From the NCBI GenBank assembly GCA_002083775.1, contig MTEI01000020.1:1-45003 (forward strand): DNA of 45,003 nt. Reading direction: 5' to 3'. This document shows, piece after piece, positions 38,354 to 45,003 of the stretch. Within the stretch, counting starts at the first letter, position 1. Each line of letters begins with the position of its first letter. The notes under the pieces are model-generated. The model made no database searches and was not told the DNA's origin. It saw only the letters and a program-made list of their open reading frames with translations. A program made the translations under genes and the position numbers. The stretch is from Rhodoferax ferrireducens. Lineage in GTDB: Bacteria > Pseudomonadota > Gammaproteobacteria > Burkholderiales > Burkholderiaceae_C.

Positions 38354-38382
38354 TTGAATCAACCAACTATTTTTGTTAAATT
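38354..38382 (+). promoter_or_regulatory. Sigma-70-type promoter
   Basis: TTGAAT (38354-38359) and TAAATT (38377-38382) are separated by 17 bp. It is divergent from hemB. The expected start point is near 38389, at the first hairpin of the candidate RNA. Confidence 0.6.
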
Positions 38383-38388
38383 ACGACC

Positions 38389-38488
38389 CGGGCAGTTTAC
38401 TGCCCCCCGCTTTTCCTCCCTGAGCGGGGCCTTGATGTGTGACAGCAAATAGGCTTACCACCCCAGTCTTCGGACTGGGGTTTTTTTT
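38389..38488 (+). ncRNA. Candidate small RNA or leader with three hairpins
   Basis: After the promoter, GGGCAG-TTTA-CTGCCC (38390-38405) and CCCCGCT with AGCGGGG (38405-38429) form two hairpins. A 30-base single-stranded stretch follows, then a strong terminator: CCCCAGTC-TTCG-GACTGGGG (38461-38480) with eight T. No open frame of note lies within. The VanZ-family gene starts 63 bp after the terminator, so this may be a free RNA or an attenuating leader. I do not recognise an Rfam family. Confidence 0.55.
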
Positions 38489-38550
38489 GCCCGTCGGTTT
38501 TCTATCCTAAACTGACCGCATGCCGCCAACCCCCTTCCCCTGAGCCTGAC

Positions 38551-39651
38551 ATGCCGATGCACAAGACTTCGGCATGGCCACTGGCGCTGGTGTATGCAGG
38601 CCTGATTGTCTATGCCAGCCTGTACCCGTTTGCCAATTGGCGCGACCAGGGCATCGCGCCGTGGCTGTTTCTGACCGCCCCGTGGCCCAAGTACTGGACC
38701 GGTTTTGACGTGGTGTCCAACGTGCTGGGCTATATGCCGATCGGGTTCTTTCTGACACTGGGCGCGCTGCGCACCGGCCACATGCGCTGGGCGGCGTGGG
38801 TGGCGGTGCCGGTGGCAGCTGCGCTGTCGCTGGCCATGGAAACCCTGCAGATTTATTTGCCCTCGCGCGTGCCGTCCAATCTGGACCTGGTGCTGAACAT
38901 TCTGGGTGCCGCTTTGGGTGCGCTGTCGGCCTGGGGACTGGAAAAGCTGGGGGTGCTGCAGCGCTGGAGCCGTTTTCGGGCCAGTTGGTTTGTGGCGGAT
39001 GCGCGCGGTGCGCTGGTGCTGCTGGCGCTGTGGCCGTTGGCCCTGCTGTTCCCGACCACCGTGCCCTGGGGTCTGGGCCAGGTGATGGAGCGGCTGGAGG
39101 CGGCGCTGGCCCGTTTGTTGGCCGACAGCCCTTTGTTGGAGTGGCTGCCGGTACGCGACATCGAATTGCAACCGCCTTTGCCGGTGTCTGAATGGCTGTG
39201 TATGGTGCTGGGCCTGGTGATTCCGGGCTTGCTGGGCTACTGCGTCATTCGCCTTGGTGGCAAACGTTTGTGGTTTTTGCTGTGGATGGCGGTGTTTGGC
39301 GTGGGGGTGACCAGTTTGAGCGCAGCGCTGAGTTTCGGGCCCGAGCACGCCTGGATTTGGCTGAGTACGCCAGTGCGCGGCGCGCTGGTGGTGGCACTGG
39401 TGCTGCTGGCGCTGCTGCTGTGGGTGCCGCCCCGGGCGGCGGCGGCGTTGGCGGTGCTGGCTCTGGGCATCGACCTGAGCCTGATCAACCAGACCGCGAC
39501 GGACCCGTATTTTGAGCAGACGCTGTTTTTGTGGGAGCAAGGGCGGTTCATCCGCTTTCACGGCTTGGCGCAGTGGTTGGGCTGGTTGTGGCCGTTTGCC
39601 GCCCTGGTGTATCTGCTGAGCCGGGCGTGGGGAAAAGAGCTGCGCAACTAA
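38551..39651 (+). CDS. VanZ-family membrane protein (366 aa)
   Basis: A polytopic membrane protein with about nine helices. The N-terminal third has the VanZ pattern: VYASLYPFANW, FDVVSNVLGYMPIGFFLTLG, then METLQIYLPSRVPSNLDLVL and NILGAALGAL, with the E-x-x-Q ... R ... D-x-x-x-N motif. The C-terminal 230 residues add further helices and a periplasmic-type loop (LLEWLPVRDIELQPPLPVSE). VanZ confers teicoplanin resistance in Gram-positives, but the function in Gram-negatives is unknown. The ATG at 38551 follows the three-hairpin RNA. Confidence 0.83.
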   Translation: MPMHKTSAWPLALVYAGLIVYASLYPFANWRDQGIAPWLFLTAPWPKYWTGFDVVSNVLGYMPIGFFLTLGALRTGHMRWAAWVAVPVAAALSLAMETLQIYLPSRVPSNLDLVLNILGAALGALSAWGLEKLGVLQRWSRFRASWFVADARGALVLLALWPLALLFPTTVPWGLGQVMERLEAALARLLADSPLLEWLPVRDIELQPPLPVSEWLCMVLGLVIPGLLGYCVIRLGGKRLWFLLWMAVFGVGVTSLSAALSFGPEHAWIWLSTPVRGALVVALVLLALLLWVPPRAAAALAVLALGIDLSLINQTATDPYFEQTLFLWEQGRFIRFHGLAQWLGWLWPFAALVYLLSRAWGKELRN

Positions 39652-39661
39652 AATCAGCGGC

Positions 39662-40039
39662 ATGACCGATTCCACACTTCCAGCCACAGGCGCCGCGCCT
39701 GCCGCACCTGCCGCCAGTTATTTCCAGCGGCATATTTTTTTCTGTACCAACGAACGCACCAATGGCGAGGGCTGCTGCGCCCAGCATGACGCCCTGGCGG
39801 CGTTTGAGCACTGCAAGACCCAGGTCAAGGCCGCTGGTCTGTCCGGGCCGGGGCAGGTCCGGGTGAACAAGGCAGGCTGCCTGGACCGCTGCGCTGCTGG
39901 GCCGGTAGCAGTGGTGTACCCGGAGGCTATCTGGTACAGCTATCTGGACAACAGCGACATCGACGAGATCGTCGAATCGCACCTGAAAAACGGCCAGGTG
40001 GTGCAGCGCCTGCTGACGCCGCCACACCTGGGTCGCTAA
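39662..40039 (+). CDS. Thioredoxin-like [2Fe-2S] ferredoxin (125 aa)
   Basis: After a 25-residue Ala/Pro-rich leader, HIFFCTNERTNGEGCCAQHD has the first Cys set and VRVNKAGCLDRCAAGPVAVV the second, the C-x10-13-C ... C-x3-C pattern of thioredoxin-like ferredoxins (HoxE/NuoE type and stand-alone). YPEAIWYSYLDNSDIDEIVE then SHLKNGQVVQRLL closes the family. It is probably a soluble electron carrier, with partner unknown. It lies 10 bp after the VanZ-family stop, probably in one transcript. Confidence 0.87.
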   Translation: MTDSTLPATGAAPAAPAASYFQRHIFFCTNERTNGEGCCAQHDALAAFEHCKTQVKAAGLSGPGQVRVNKAGCLDRCAAGPVAVVYPEAIWYSYLDNSDIDEIVESHLKNGQVVQRLLTPPHLGR

Positions 40040-40059
40040 CGCTTAGTAACGTTTTTGTG

Positions 40060-40092
40060 CTCTAGCCCTTATAGATAAAGGGCTAGCAGCTC
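40060..40092. repeat. Dispersed palindromic repeat
   Basis: CTCTAGCCCTTATAGATAAA then GGGCTAGCAGC, the best-conserved copy of the family here (CTAGCCCTT and AAGGGCTAG arms). Confidence 0.65.
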
Positions 40093-40152
40093 CATTTATA
40101 ATAGTAATTTATGTCTTGATCAGCCACCAGGCTGGATCAACCCCACTTTGAT

Positions 40153-41298
40153 ATGAAACAATTTTTTGCCATGCTGGCTGCCTGCGTTGTCTTGAGTGCA
40201 GCGGCCCAAACCCCACAAGCCCCGGAGATTGCCGCGCGCTCTTACCTGCTGCTGGATGTCACCGCGAACCAGATCCTGGCGCAAAAAGACATCGACACCC
40301 CGGTGGAGCCCGCGTCGCTGACCAAGCTGATGACCGCGTACCTGGTGTTTGATGCGCTACGCACGAAGAAAATCGACCTCAAGCAAGCGCTGCCAGTGAG
40401 CGAGCGCGCCTGGAAAATGCCGGGTTCGCGCATGTTCATCGACCCCAAAATGCAAGTGCCGGTAGAAGACCTGATCAAGGGCATGATCGTGCAAAGCGGC
40501 AACGACGCCACCATGGCGCTGGCTGAAGGGGTGGGTGGCACGGTCGAGCGTTTTGTGGAAATGATGAACGCGCAGGCCAAGGTGCTGGGCATGACGTCCA
40601 CTGGCTACAAGAACCCCGAGGGCCTCACCGAAGCGGGTCACACCACCACCGCGCGTGACCTGAGCGTGCTGGCCACGCGCCTGATGCGCGACTTTCCCGA
40701 CTACATCGCCTATTACGCGATCAAGCATTACCGTTACCCCGGCACCCCCGCCGCCAACGATAAAAACCGCAATTCGTTGCTTTTTCGCGACCCGATGGTC
40801 GACGGCCTGAAAACGGGTCACACCGATGCAGCGGGTTATTGCCTGATTGCCACCGCCCATCGTGATGTGGCGGGTGTCGGCAGTCGTCGCCTGCTGTCGG
40901 TGATGCTCGGCACGGCCAGCGAAAACGCCCGCGCCAATGAATCACAAAAGCTGTTGAACTGGGGCTACACCGCGTATGAAGCCGTCAAGTTGTTTGACGC
41001 CAACCAACCGGTGGTGACCCCGGCGGTCTGGAAGGGTGCGGCTTCCACGGTCGCGCTGGGGCAATCCCGGCCCATCGTGGTGGCGGTGCCTGCAGGCACG
41101 CGCGCCAAGTTGACCACCGAGGTGGCGCGCCCCGAGCCCCTGGTCGCGCCGTTGACCAAGTGGCAACCCGTTGGCACGCTCAAGGTCAGCAGCGAAGGCA
41201 AATTGGTGGCCGAGGTGCCCCTGCTGGCCTTGCAAGAGGTTGCGCAGGCGGGTGTCATCGGGCGTGCCTGGGACGCTTTGCGCCTGTGGATCAAGTGA
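40153..41298 (+). CDS. dacC: D-alanyl-D-alanine carboxypeptidase, PBP5/6 type (381 aa)
   Basis: It trims the pentapeptide of peptidoglycan at the periplasmic face. The signal peptide is MKQFFAMLAACVVLSAAAQ. Active-site motifs are S-x-x-K in PASLTKLMTAYLVF, S-x-N in IVQSGNDATMALAEGVGG and K-T-G in MVDGLKTGHTDAAGYCLIAT. The C-terminal beta domain (about 275-365) ends in the amphipathic anchor GVIGRAWDALRLWIK. The length is usual. It could as well be named dacA; paralogues cannot be told apart from this sequence alone. A promoter for rpsL follows. Confidence 0.9.
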   Translation: MKQFFAMLAACVVLSAAAQTPQAPEIAARSYLLLDVTANQILAQKDIDTPVEPASLTKLMTAYLVFDALRTKKIDLKQALPVSERAWKMPGSRMFIDPKMQVPVEDLIKGMIVQSGNDATMALAEGVGGTVERFVEMMNAQAKVLGMTSTGYKNPEGLTEAGHTTTARDLSVLATRLMRDFPDYIAYYAIKHYRYPGTPAANDKNRNSLLFRDPMVDGLKTGHTDAAGYCLIATAHRDVAGVGSRRLLSVMLGTASENARANESQKLLNWGYTAYEAVKLFDANQPVVTPAVWKGAASTVALGQSRPIVVAVPAGTRAKLTTEVARPEPLVAPLTKWQPVGTLKVSSEGKLVAEVPLLALQEVAQAGVIGRAWDALRLWIK

Positions 41299-41304
41299 AA
41301 CCCG

Positions 41305-41333
41305 TTGCAGCGCCAGAGTTGGCCTGATATAGT
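41305..41333 (+). promoter_or_regulatory. Promoter of the str operon
   Basis: TTGCAG (41305-41310) and TATAGT (41328-41333) are separated by exactly 17 bp. A small hairpin (TTCGGAA-T-TTCCGAA) follows in the leader at about 41343-41358. AGGAGG precedes the rpsL ATG. Confidence 0.75.
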
Positions 41334-41423
41334 AGAGGGCTTTTCGGAATTTCCGAAGGGATTCACGTTTTTGATATTTTCAAGTTTTAAGCGTTTAGGG
41401 ACGTTTAGTTTTTAGGAGGCGCA

Positions 41424-41801
41424 ATGCCAACCATCAATCAGTTGATCCGTCAAGGGCGCTCGGTCGAAGTGATCAAGTCGAAGAGCCCGGCGATGGAAAA
41501 TTCTCCACAACGTCGGGGCGTTTGCACCCGCGTGTACACCACAACCCCGAAAAAGCCCAACTCGGCTTTGCGTAAAGTTGCCAAAGTGCGCTTGACCAAC
41601 GGGTTCGAGGTGATCTCTTACATCGGCGGCGAAGGCCACAACCTGCAGGAACACAGCGTGGTGCTGGTTCGCGGCGGTCGTGTCAAGGACTTGCCCGGTG
41701 TGCGTTACCACATCGTGCGTGGCTCGCTTGACTTGCAAGGCGTGAAAGACCGCAAGCAGTCGCGTTCCAAATACGGTGCAAAGCGTCCCAAGGCTAAATA
41801 A
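41424..41801 (+). CDS. rpsL: 30S ribosomal protein S12 (125 aa)
   Basis: A decoding-centre protein. [20 protein letters not shown] then [20 protein letters not shown] holds the Lys known to be altered in streptomycin resistance, here wild type, and [20 protein letters not shown] holds the second such Lys, also wild type. The length is usual for betaproteobacteria. First gene of the str operon. Confidence 0.98.
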   Translation: MPTINQLIRQGRSVEVIKSKSPAMENSPQRRGVCTRVYTTTPKKPNSALRKVAKVRLTNGFEVISYIGGEGHNLQEHSVVLVRGGRVKDLPGVRYHIVRGSLDLQGVKDRKQSRSKYGAKRPKAK

Positions 41802-41953
41802 GCTTTTCGGCTGTTGGTTTAAAAGGTGTTTGTTGCTGCGTGGCGCAGTCAGCAAACGAAGTGACCCAAATTTCGGGTCGAGTAAGTGAGAGTCTTATTT
41901 TTAACTCTCGCGGTGCTGTCAAAAGTGCCAACTGAAGCAATAGAGGTGAAAAA

Positions 41954-42427
41954 ATGCCACGTCGTCGCGAAGTCCCTAAACGTGAAATCCTGCCGGATCC
42001 TAAATTCGGCAATGTCGAGCTGTCTAAATTCATGAACGTGATCATGGAAGGCGGCAAAAAAGCGGTTGCCGAGCGCATCATTTATGGTGCCTTGGAGCAA
42101 ATCGCCAAGAAGCACCCGGATAAAGACGCTCTTGAAGCCTTTACCGTGGCCATCAACAACGTCAAACCGCTGGTTGAAGTGAAGTCCCGCCGCGTCGGTG
42201 GTGCCAATTACCAGGTGCCGGTTGAAGTGCGTCCTGTTCGCCGCCTGGCTCTGTCCATGCGCTGGATCAAGGAAGCCGCCCGCAAGCGTGGCGAAAAGTC
42301 CATGGCCCTGCGTTTGGCCAACGAGTTGTTGGAAGCCACCGAAGGCCGTGGCGGCGCTATGAAAAAGCGTGACGAAGTTCACCGCATGGCCGAAGCCAAC
42401 AAGGCTTTCTCTCACTTCCGCTTCTAA
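41954..42427 (+). CDS. rpsG: 30S ribosomal protein S7 (157 aa)
   Basis: An assembly-initiating protein of the 30S head. [40 protein letters not shown] and [20 protein letters not shown] are conserved, and the end [10 protein letters not shown] matches the usual length of 156-157. It lies 153 bp after rpsL. In E. coli S7 represses translation of this operon from the rpsL-rpsG gap; the same could apply here, but no structure was tested. Confidence 0.98.
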   Translation: MPRRREVPKREILPDPKFGNVELSKFMNVIMEGGKKAVAERIIYGALEQIAKKHPDKDALEAFTVAINNVKPLVEVKSRRVGGANYQVPVEVRPVRRLALSMRWIKEAARKRGEKSMALRLANELLEATEGRGGAMKKRDEVHRMAEANKAFSHFRF

Positions 42428-42589
42428 ACAGCGGCTACTGCGCGGCTTTCATCCGTCGTTGCAGTCCCTGGTTGTGCGTTGGCACAGCCTGGCAGGCTGC
42501 CCGGTTTGAAGGTCGCTCGCTGCGCCGCTGAGGTCAAAAGCCTCGAGCGGCGTAGTAATTTGAAAATATAGATCAACCAAGGATCCATC

Positions 42590-44692
42590 ATGGCTCGCCA
42601 TACCCCCATTGAGCGCTATCGCAATATCGGCATTTCGGCTCACATCGACGCTGGTAAAACCACCACCACCGAGCGCGTGCTTTTTTACACTGGTGTGAAC
42701 CACAAGATTGGTGAAGTGCACGATGGCGCTGCCACCATGGACTGGATGGAGCAAGAGCAGGAGCGTGGCATCACCATCACCTCGGCTGCCACCACCTGCT
42801 TCTGGAAAGGCATGGACAAGTCCTTGCCCGAGCACCGCATCAACATCATTGACACCCCTGGACACGTCGACTTCACGATTGAAGTCGAGCGCTCCATGCG
42901 CGTGCTCGACGGCGCTTGCATGGTGTATTGCGCTGTGGGCGGTGTGCAGCCGCAGTCTGAAACCGTGTGGCGTCAGGCCAACAAATACAAAGTGCCTCGC
43001 TTGGCCTTTGTGAACAAGATGGACCGTACCGGTGCCAACTTCTTCAAGGTTGTGGAGCAGATGAAACTGCGCCTGAAGGCTAACCCGGTGCCGATGGTGA
43101 TCCCGATTGGCGCTGAAGAAAACTTCACTGGTGTGGTGGACTTGCTCAAGATGAAAGCCATCATCTGGGACGAAGCTTCGCAAGGCATGCTGTTTGACTA
43201 CCGCGAAATCCCCGCGGAATTGCTGTCCTTGGCTAAAGAATGGCGCGAGAAGATGGTCGAAGCCGCTGCTGAAGCCTCTGAAGAATTCATGAACAAGTAC
43301 CTTGAAGAAGGTGACCTGACTGAAGAGGAAATCAAGCTCGGCATCCGTACACGCACCATTGCCAGTGAAATCCAGCCCATGTATTGCGGCTCGGCTTTCA
43401 AAAACAAGGGTGTTCAGCGCATGCTGGACGCGGTGATCGAGTTCATGCCGTCTCCAGTGGACATTCCGCCGGTCAAGGGCATGGATGAAGACGAGAACCC
43501 GGTCGTTCGCCAAGCTGACGACAAAGAGAAATTCTCCGCTTTGGCCTTCAAGCTGATGACCGACCCGTTTGTGGGCCAGTTGACCTTCGTGCGCGTGTAT
43601 TCAGGCGTGCTGACCAAGGGCGACACGGTTTACAACCCGATTCGCGGCAAGAAAGAGCGTATCGGCCGGATCGTGCAGATGCACGCCAACAAGCGCGAAG
43701 AAGTGAGCGAAATTGTCGCTGGCGACATCGCCGCCTGTATCGGCTTGAAAGACGTGACCACGGGTGAAACCCTGTGTGATCCGTCAGCCATCATCATGCT
43801 CGAGCGCATGGTGTTCCCTGAGCCGGTGATTACCCAGGCCGTGGAACCGAAGACCAAGGTTGACCAGGAAAAAATGGGCATCGCTTTGCAGCGTCTTGCT
43901 CAGGAAGATCCTTCTTTCCGTGTCAAGACCGACGAAGAGTCTGGTCAGACCCTGATTGCCGGTATGGGTGAGCTCCACTTGGAAATCATTGTTGACCGCA
44001 TGAAGCGCGAATTTGGCGTGGAAGCCAACGTCGGCAAGCCGCAAGTAGCCTACCGCGAAACCATCCGCAAGACCATTGAAGATGCCGAAGGCAAATTTGT
44101 GCGCCAGTCCGGTGGTAAGGGTCAGTACGGTCACGTGGTTCTGAAAATCGAACCCAACGAAGCCGGCAAAGGCATCGAGTTTGTCGACGCGATCAAGGGC
44201 GGTGTGGTTCCTCGTGAATACATTCCTGCGGTTGAAAAGGGCATCCACGAAGCCGTGACGCAAGGCGTGCTGGCGGGCTACCCGGTGGTGGACGTGAAAG
44301 TCACTCTGCACTTCGGTTCTTACCACGACGTGGACTCCAACGAGTTGGCGTTCAAGATGGCGGCGATTTTTGGCTTCAAGGAAGGCTGCCGCAAGGCCAG
44401 CCCAGTGATTCTTGAGCCGATGATGGCGGTTGAAGTGGAAACTCCGGAAGACTACGCCGGTAACGTGATGGGCGATTTGTCCTCACGTCGCGGCATGGTG
44501 CAAGGCATGGAAGACATGGTTGGTGGCGGCAAAGCCATCAAGGCTGAAGTGCCGCTGTCTGAAATGTTTGGCTACTCCACCACGCTGCGTTCCATGTCGC
44601 AAGGCCGCGCTACTTACACGATGGAATTCAAGCACTACACGGAAGCCCCGCGTAACGTGTCTGAAGCCATCATGGCTGCAAGGGCAAAGTAA
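42590..44692 (+). CDS. fusA: Elongation factor G (700 aa)
   Basis: A translocation GTPase. P-loop [19 protein letters not shown] (residues about 17-35), switch region [34 protein letters not shown] and [20 protein letters not shown] make the G domain. Domain II contains [20 protein letters not shown], and domain IV contains [20 protein letters not shown]. The end [20 protein letters not shown] is typical. Length and all GTPase motifs are normal. AAGGA precedes the ATG. Confidence 0.98.
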   Translation: MARHTPIERYRNIGISAHIDAGKTTTTERVLFYTGVNHKIGEVHDGAATMDWMEQEQERGITITSAATTCFWKGMDKSLPEHRINIIDTPGHVDFTIEVERSMRVLDGACMVYCAVGGVQPQSETVWRQANKYKVPRLAFVNKMDRTGANFFKVVEQMKLRLKANPVPMVIPIGAEENFTGVVDLLKMKAIIWDEASQGMLFDYREIPAELLSLAKEWREKMVEAAAEASEEFMNKYLEEGDLTEEEIKLGIRTRTIASEIQPMYCGSAFKNKGVQRMLDAVIEFMPSPVDIPPVKGMDEDENPVVRQADDKEKFSALAFKLMTDPFVGQLTFVRVYSGVLTKGDTVYNPIRGKKERIGRIVQMHANKREEVSEIVAGDIAACIGLKDVTTGETLCDPSAIIMLERMVFPEPVITQAVEPKTKVDQEKMGIALQRLAQEDPSFRVKTDEESGQTLIAGMGELHLEIIVDRMKREFGVEANVGKPQVAYRETIRKTIEDAEGKFVRQSGGKGQYGHVVLKIEPNEAGKGIEFVDAIKGGVVPREYIPAVEKGIHEAVTQGVLAGYPVVDVKVTLHFGSYHDVDSNELAFKMAAIFGFKEGCRKASPVILEPMMAVEVETPEDYAGNVMGDLSSRRGMVQGMEDMVGGGKAIKAEVPLSEMFGYSTTLRSMSQGRATYTMEFKHYTEAPRNVSEAIMAARAK

Positions 44693-44697
44693 AAATC

Positions 44698-44741
44698 AGG
44701 GGTCAGACCAAGATTTGCGAAGCAAATTTGCTCTGACCCCT
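44698..44741. repeat. REP-like palindrome with GGGGTCAGA ends
   Basis: AGGGGTCAGA (44698-44707) and TCTGACCCCT (44732-44741) enclose a second palindromic core, ATTTGCGAAGCAAAT. The type is widespread in proteobacterial intergenic DNA and often goes with REP-associated transposases. It begins 6 bp after the fusA stop, inside the str operon. Confidence 0.7.
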
Positions 44742-44912
44742 CTGACTAGAGTTTTGCAGGCCGGACCACTAGCGCAGCGATGTGCTCTGTCCTGAACAAA
44801 TTTGATAAGAACTGTCTGCGATGTCGCACCCCAAGCTGCCCGTGGCCAGGGACCCAGTGACGACATGCAAACATTAAACCAATCCACGGGCACTGCTCTT
44901 TTAAGGAACTGA

Positions 44913-45003
<91 letters not shown>

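Noticed and set aside
38455..39687. Minus-strand frame of 410 codons opposite the VanZ-family gene
   Set aside because: Its product would be a low-complexity Gln/His/Arg protein, a known artefact of reading membrane-protein genes backwards. It would also cross a terminator.
41424..41801. Possible streptomycin-resistance allele of rpsL
   Set aside because: Both Lys positions known for resistance changes are wild type.

Overview
The window looks like the chromosome of a betaproteobacterium of the Comamonadaceae, most like Rhodoferax or a close relative. This rests on the high-GC codon use, the str operon (rpsL-rpsG-fusA-tuf), an Asp-type HemB, PEP-CTERM proteins with an exosortase fragment, and an Rnf/NifJ cluster. 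The genus is an inference; no search was run.

Bases 1-7,700 are a decayed exosortase/exopolysaccharide locus. An IS66 transposase remnant is followed by four PEP-CTERM secreted proteins (two on each strand), a frameshifted exosortase N-terminus fused by deletion to a headless UDP-glucose dehydrogenase (ugd), two further broken copies of the ugd 3' end and an rfbC remnant. Two type II toxin-antitoxin modules (BrnTA and a RelE/HigA-like pair) lie between the ugd copies. A 16-bp palindrome (TAGTCC-N4-GGACTA) occurs four times, always upstream of PEP-CTERM or exosortase genes, and the two plus-strand PEP-CTERM genes have well-spaced sigma-54 promoters. Bases 7,878-11,174 hold a J-domain protein, three uncharacterised genes and a PilZ protein.

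Bases 11,291-20,879 are mobile. An 8.8-kb element is integrated at the 3' end of tRNA-Ser(UGA). It carries a tyrosine integrase, BrnTA, an AlpA-like regulator, a CHC2-type primase zinc finger, a RepA-like helicase, an iteron-like cluster of 14 TGCAAC hexamers inside the next gene, a protein with an SSB-type acidic tail, a DEDD exonuclease, a PD-(D/E)XK nuclease and a Nu1/TerS-like protein, but no capsid or tail genes. This resembles a phage satellite (PICI/P4-like). A second, collapsed 0.7-kb element with a HigBA remnant lies behind it between two more tRNA-Ser-like 3' ends.

Bases 20,940-33,508 (minus strand) form one probable electron-transfer operon: apbE - rnfB - nifJ - rnfC - rnfD - rnfG - rnfE - rnfA - a small Cys-rich membrane protein - ferredoxin:NADP reductase. 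The pyruvate:ferredoxin oxidoreductase is unusually large (1658 residues), ends in a fused ferredoxin-like domain and sits inside the rnf genes. Pyruvate oxidation, ferredoxin, the Rnf ion-pumping complex, flavin attachment (ApbE) and NADP(H) exchange are thus encoded together.

Bases 33,711-45,003 are ordinary chromosome: marC, dienelactone hydrolase, alpha/beta hydrolase, CorA-type transporter, hemB, a candidate small RNA or leader, a VanZ-family gene, a thioredoxin-like [2Fe-2S] ferredoxin, a D,D-carboxypeptidase and the str operon, with a 44-bp REP-like palindrome between fusA and tuf. A dispersed palindromic repeat built on AGCCCTTTAT/ATAAAGGGCT recurs in intergenic gaps throughout.
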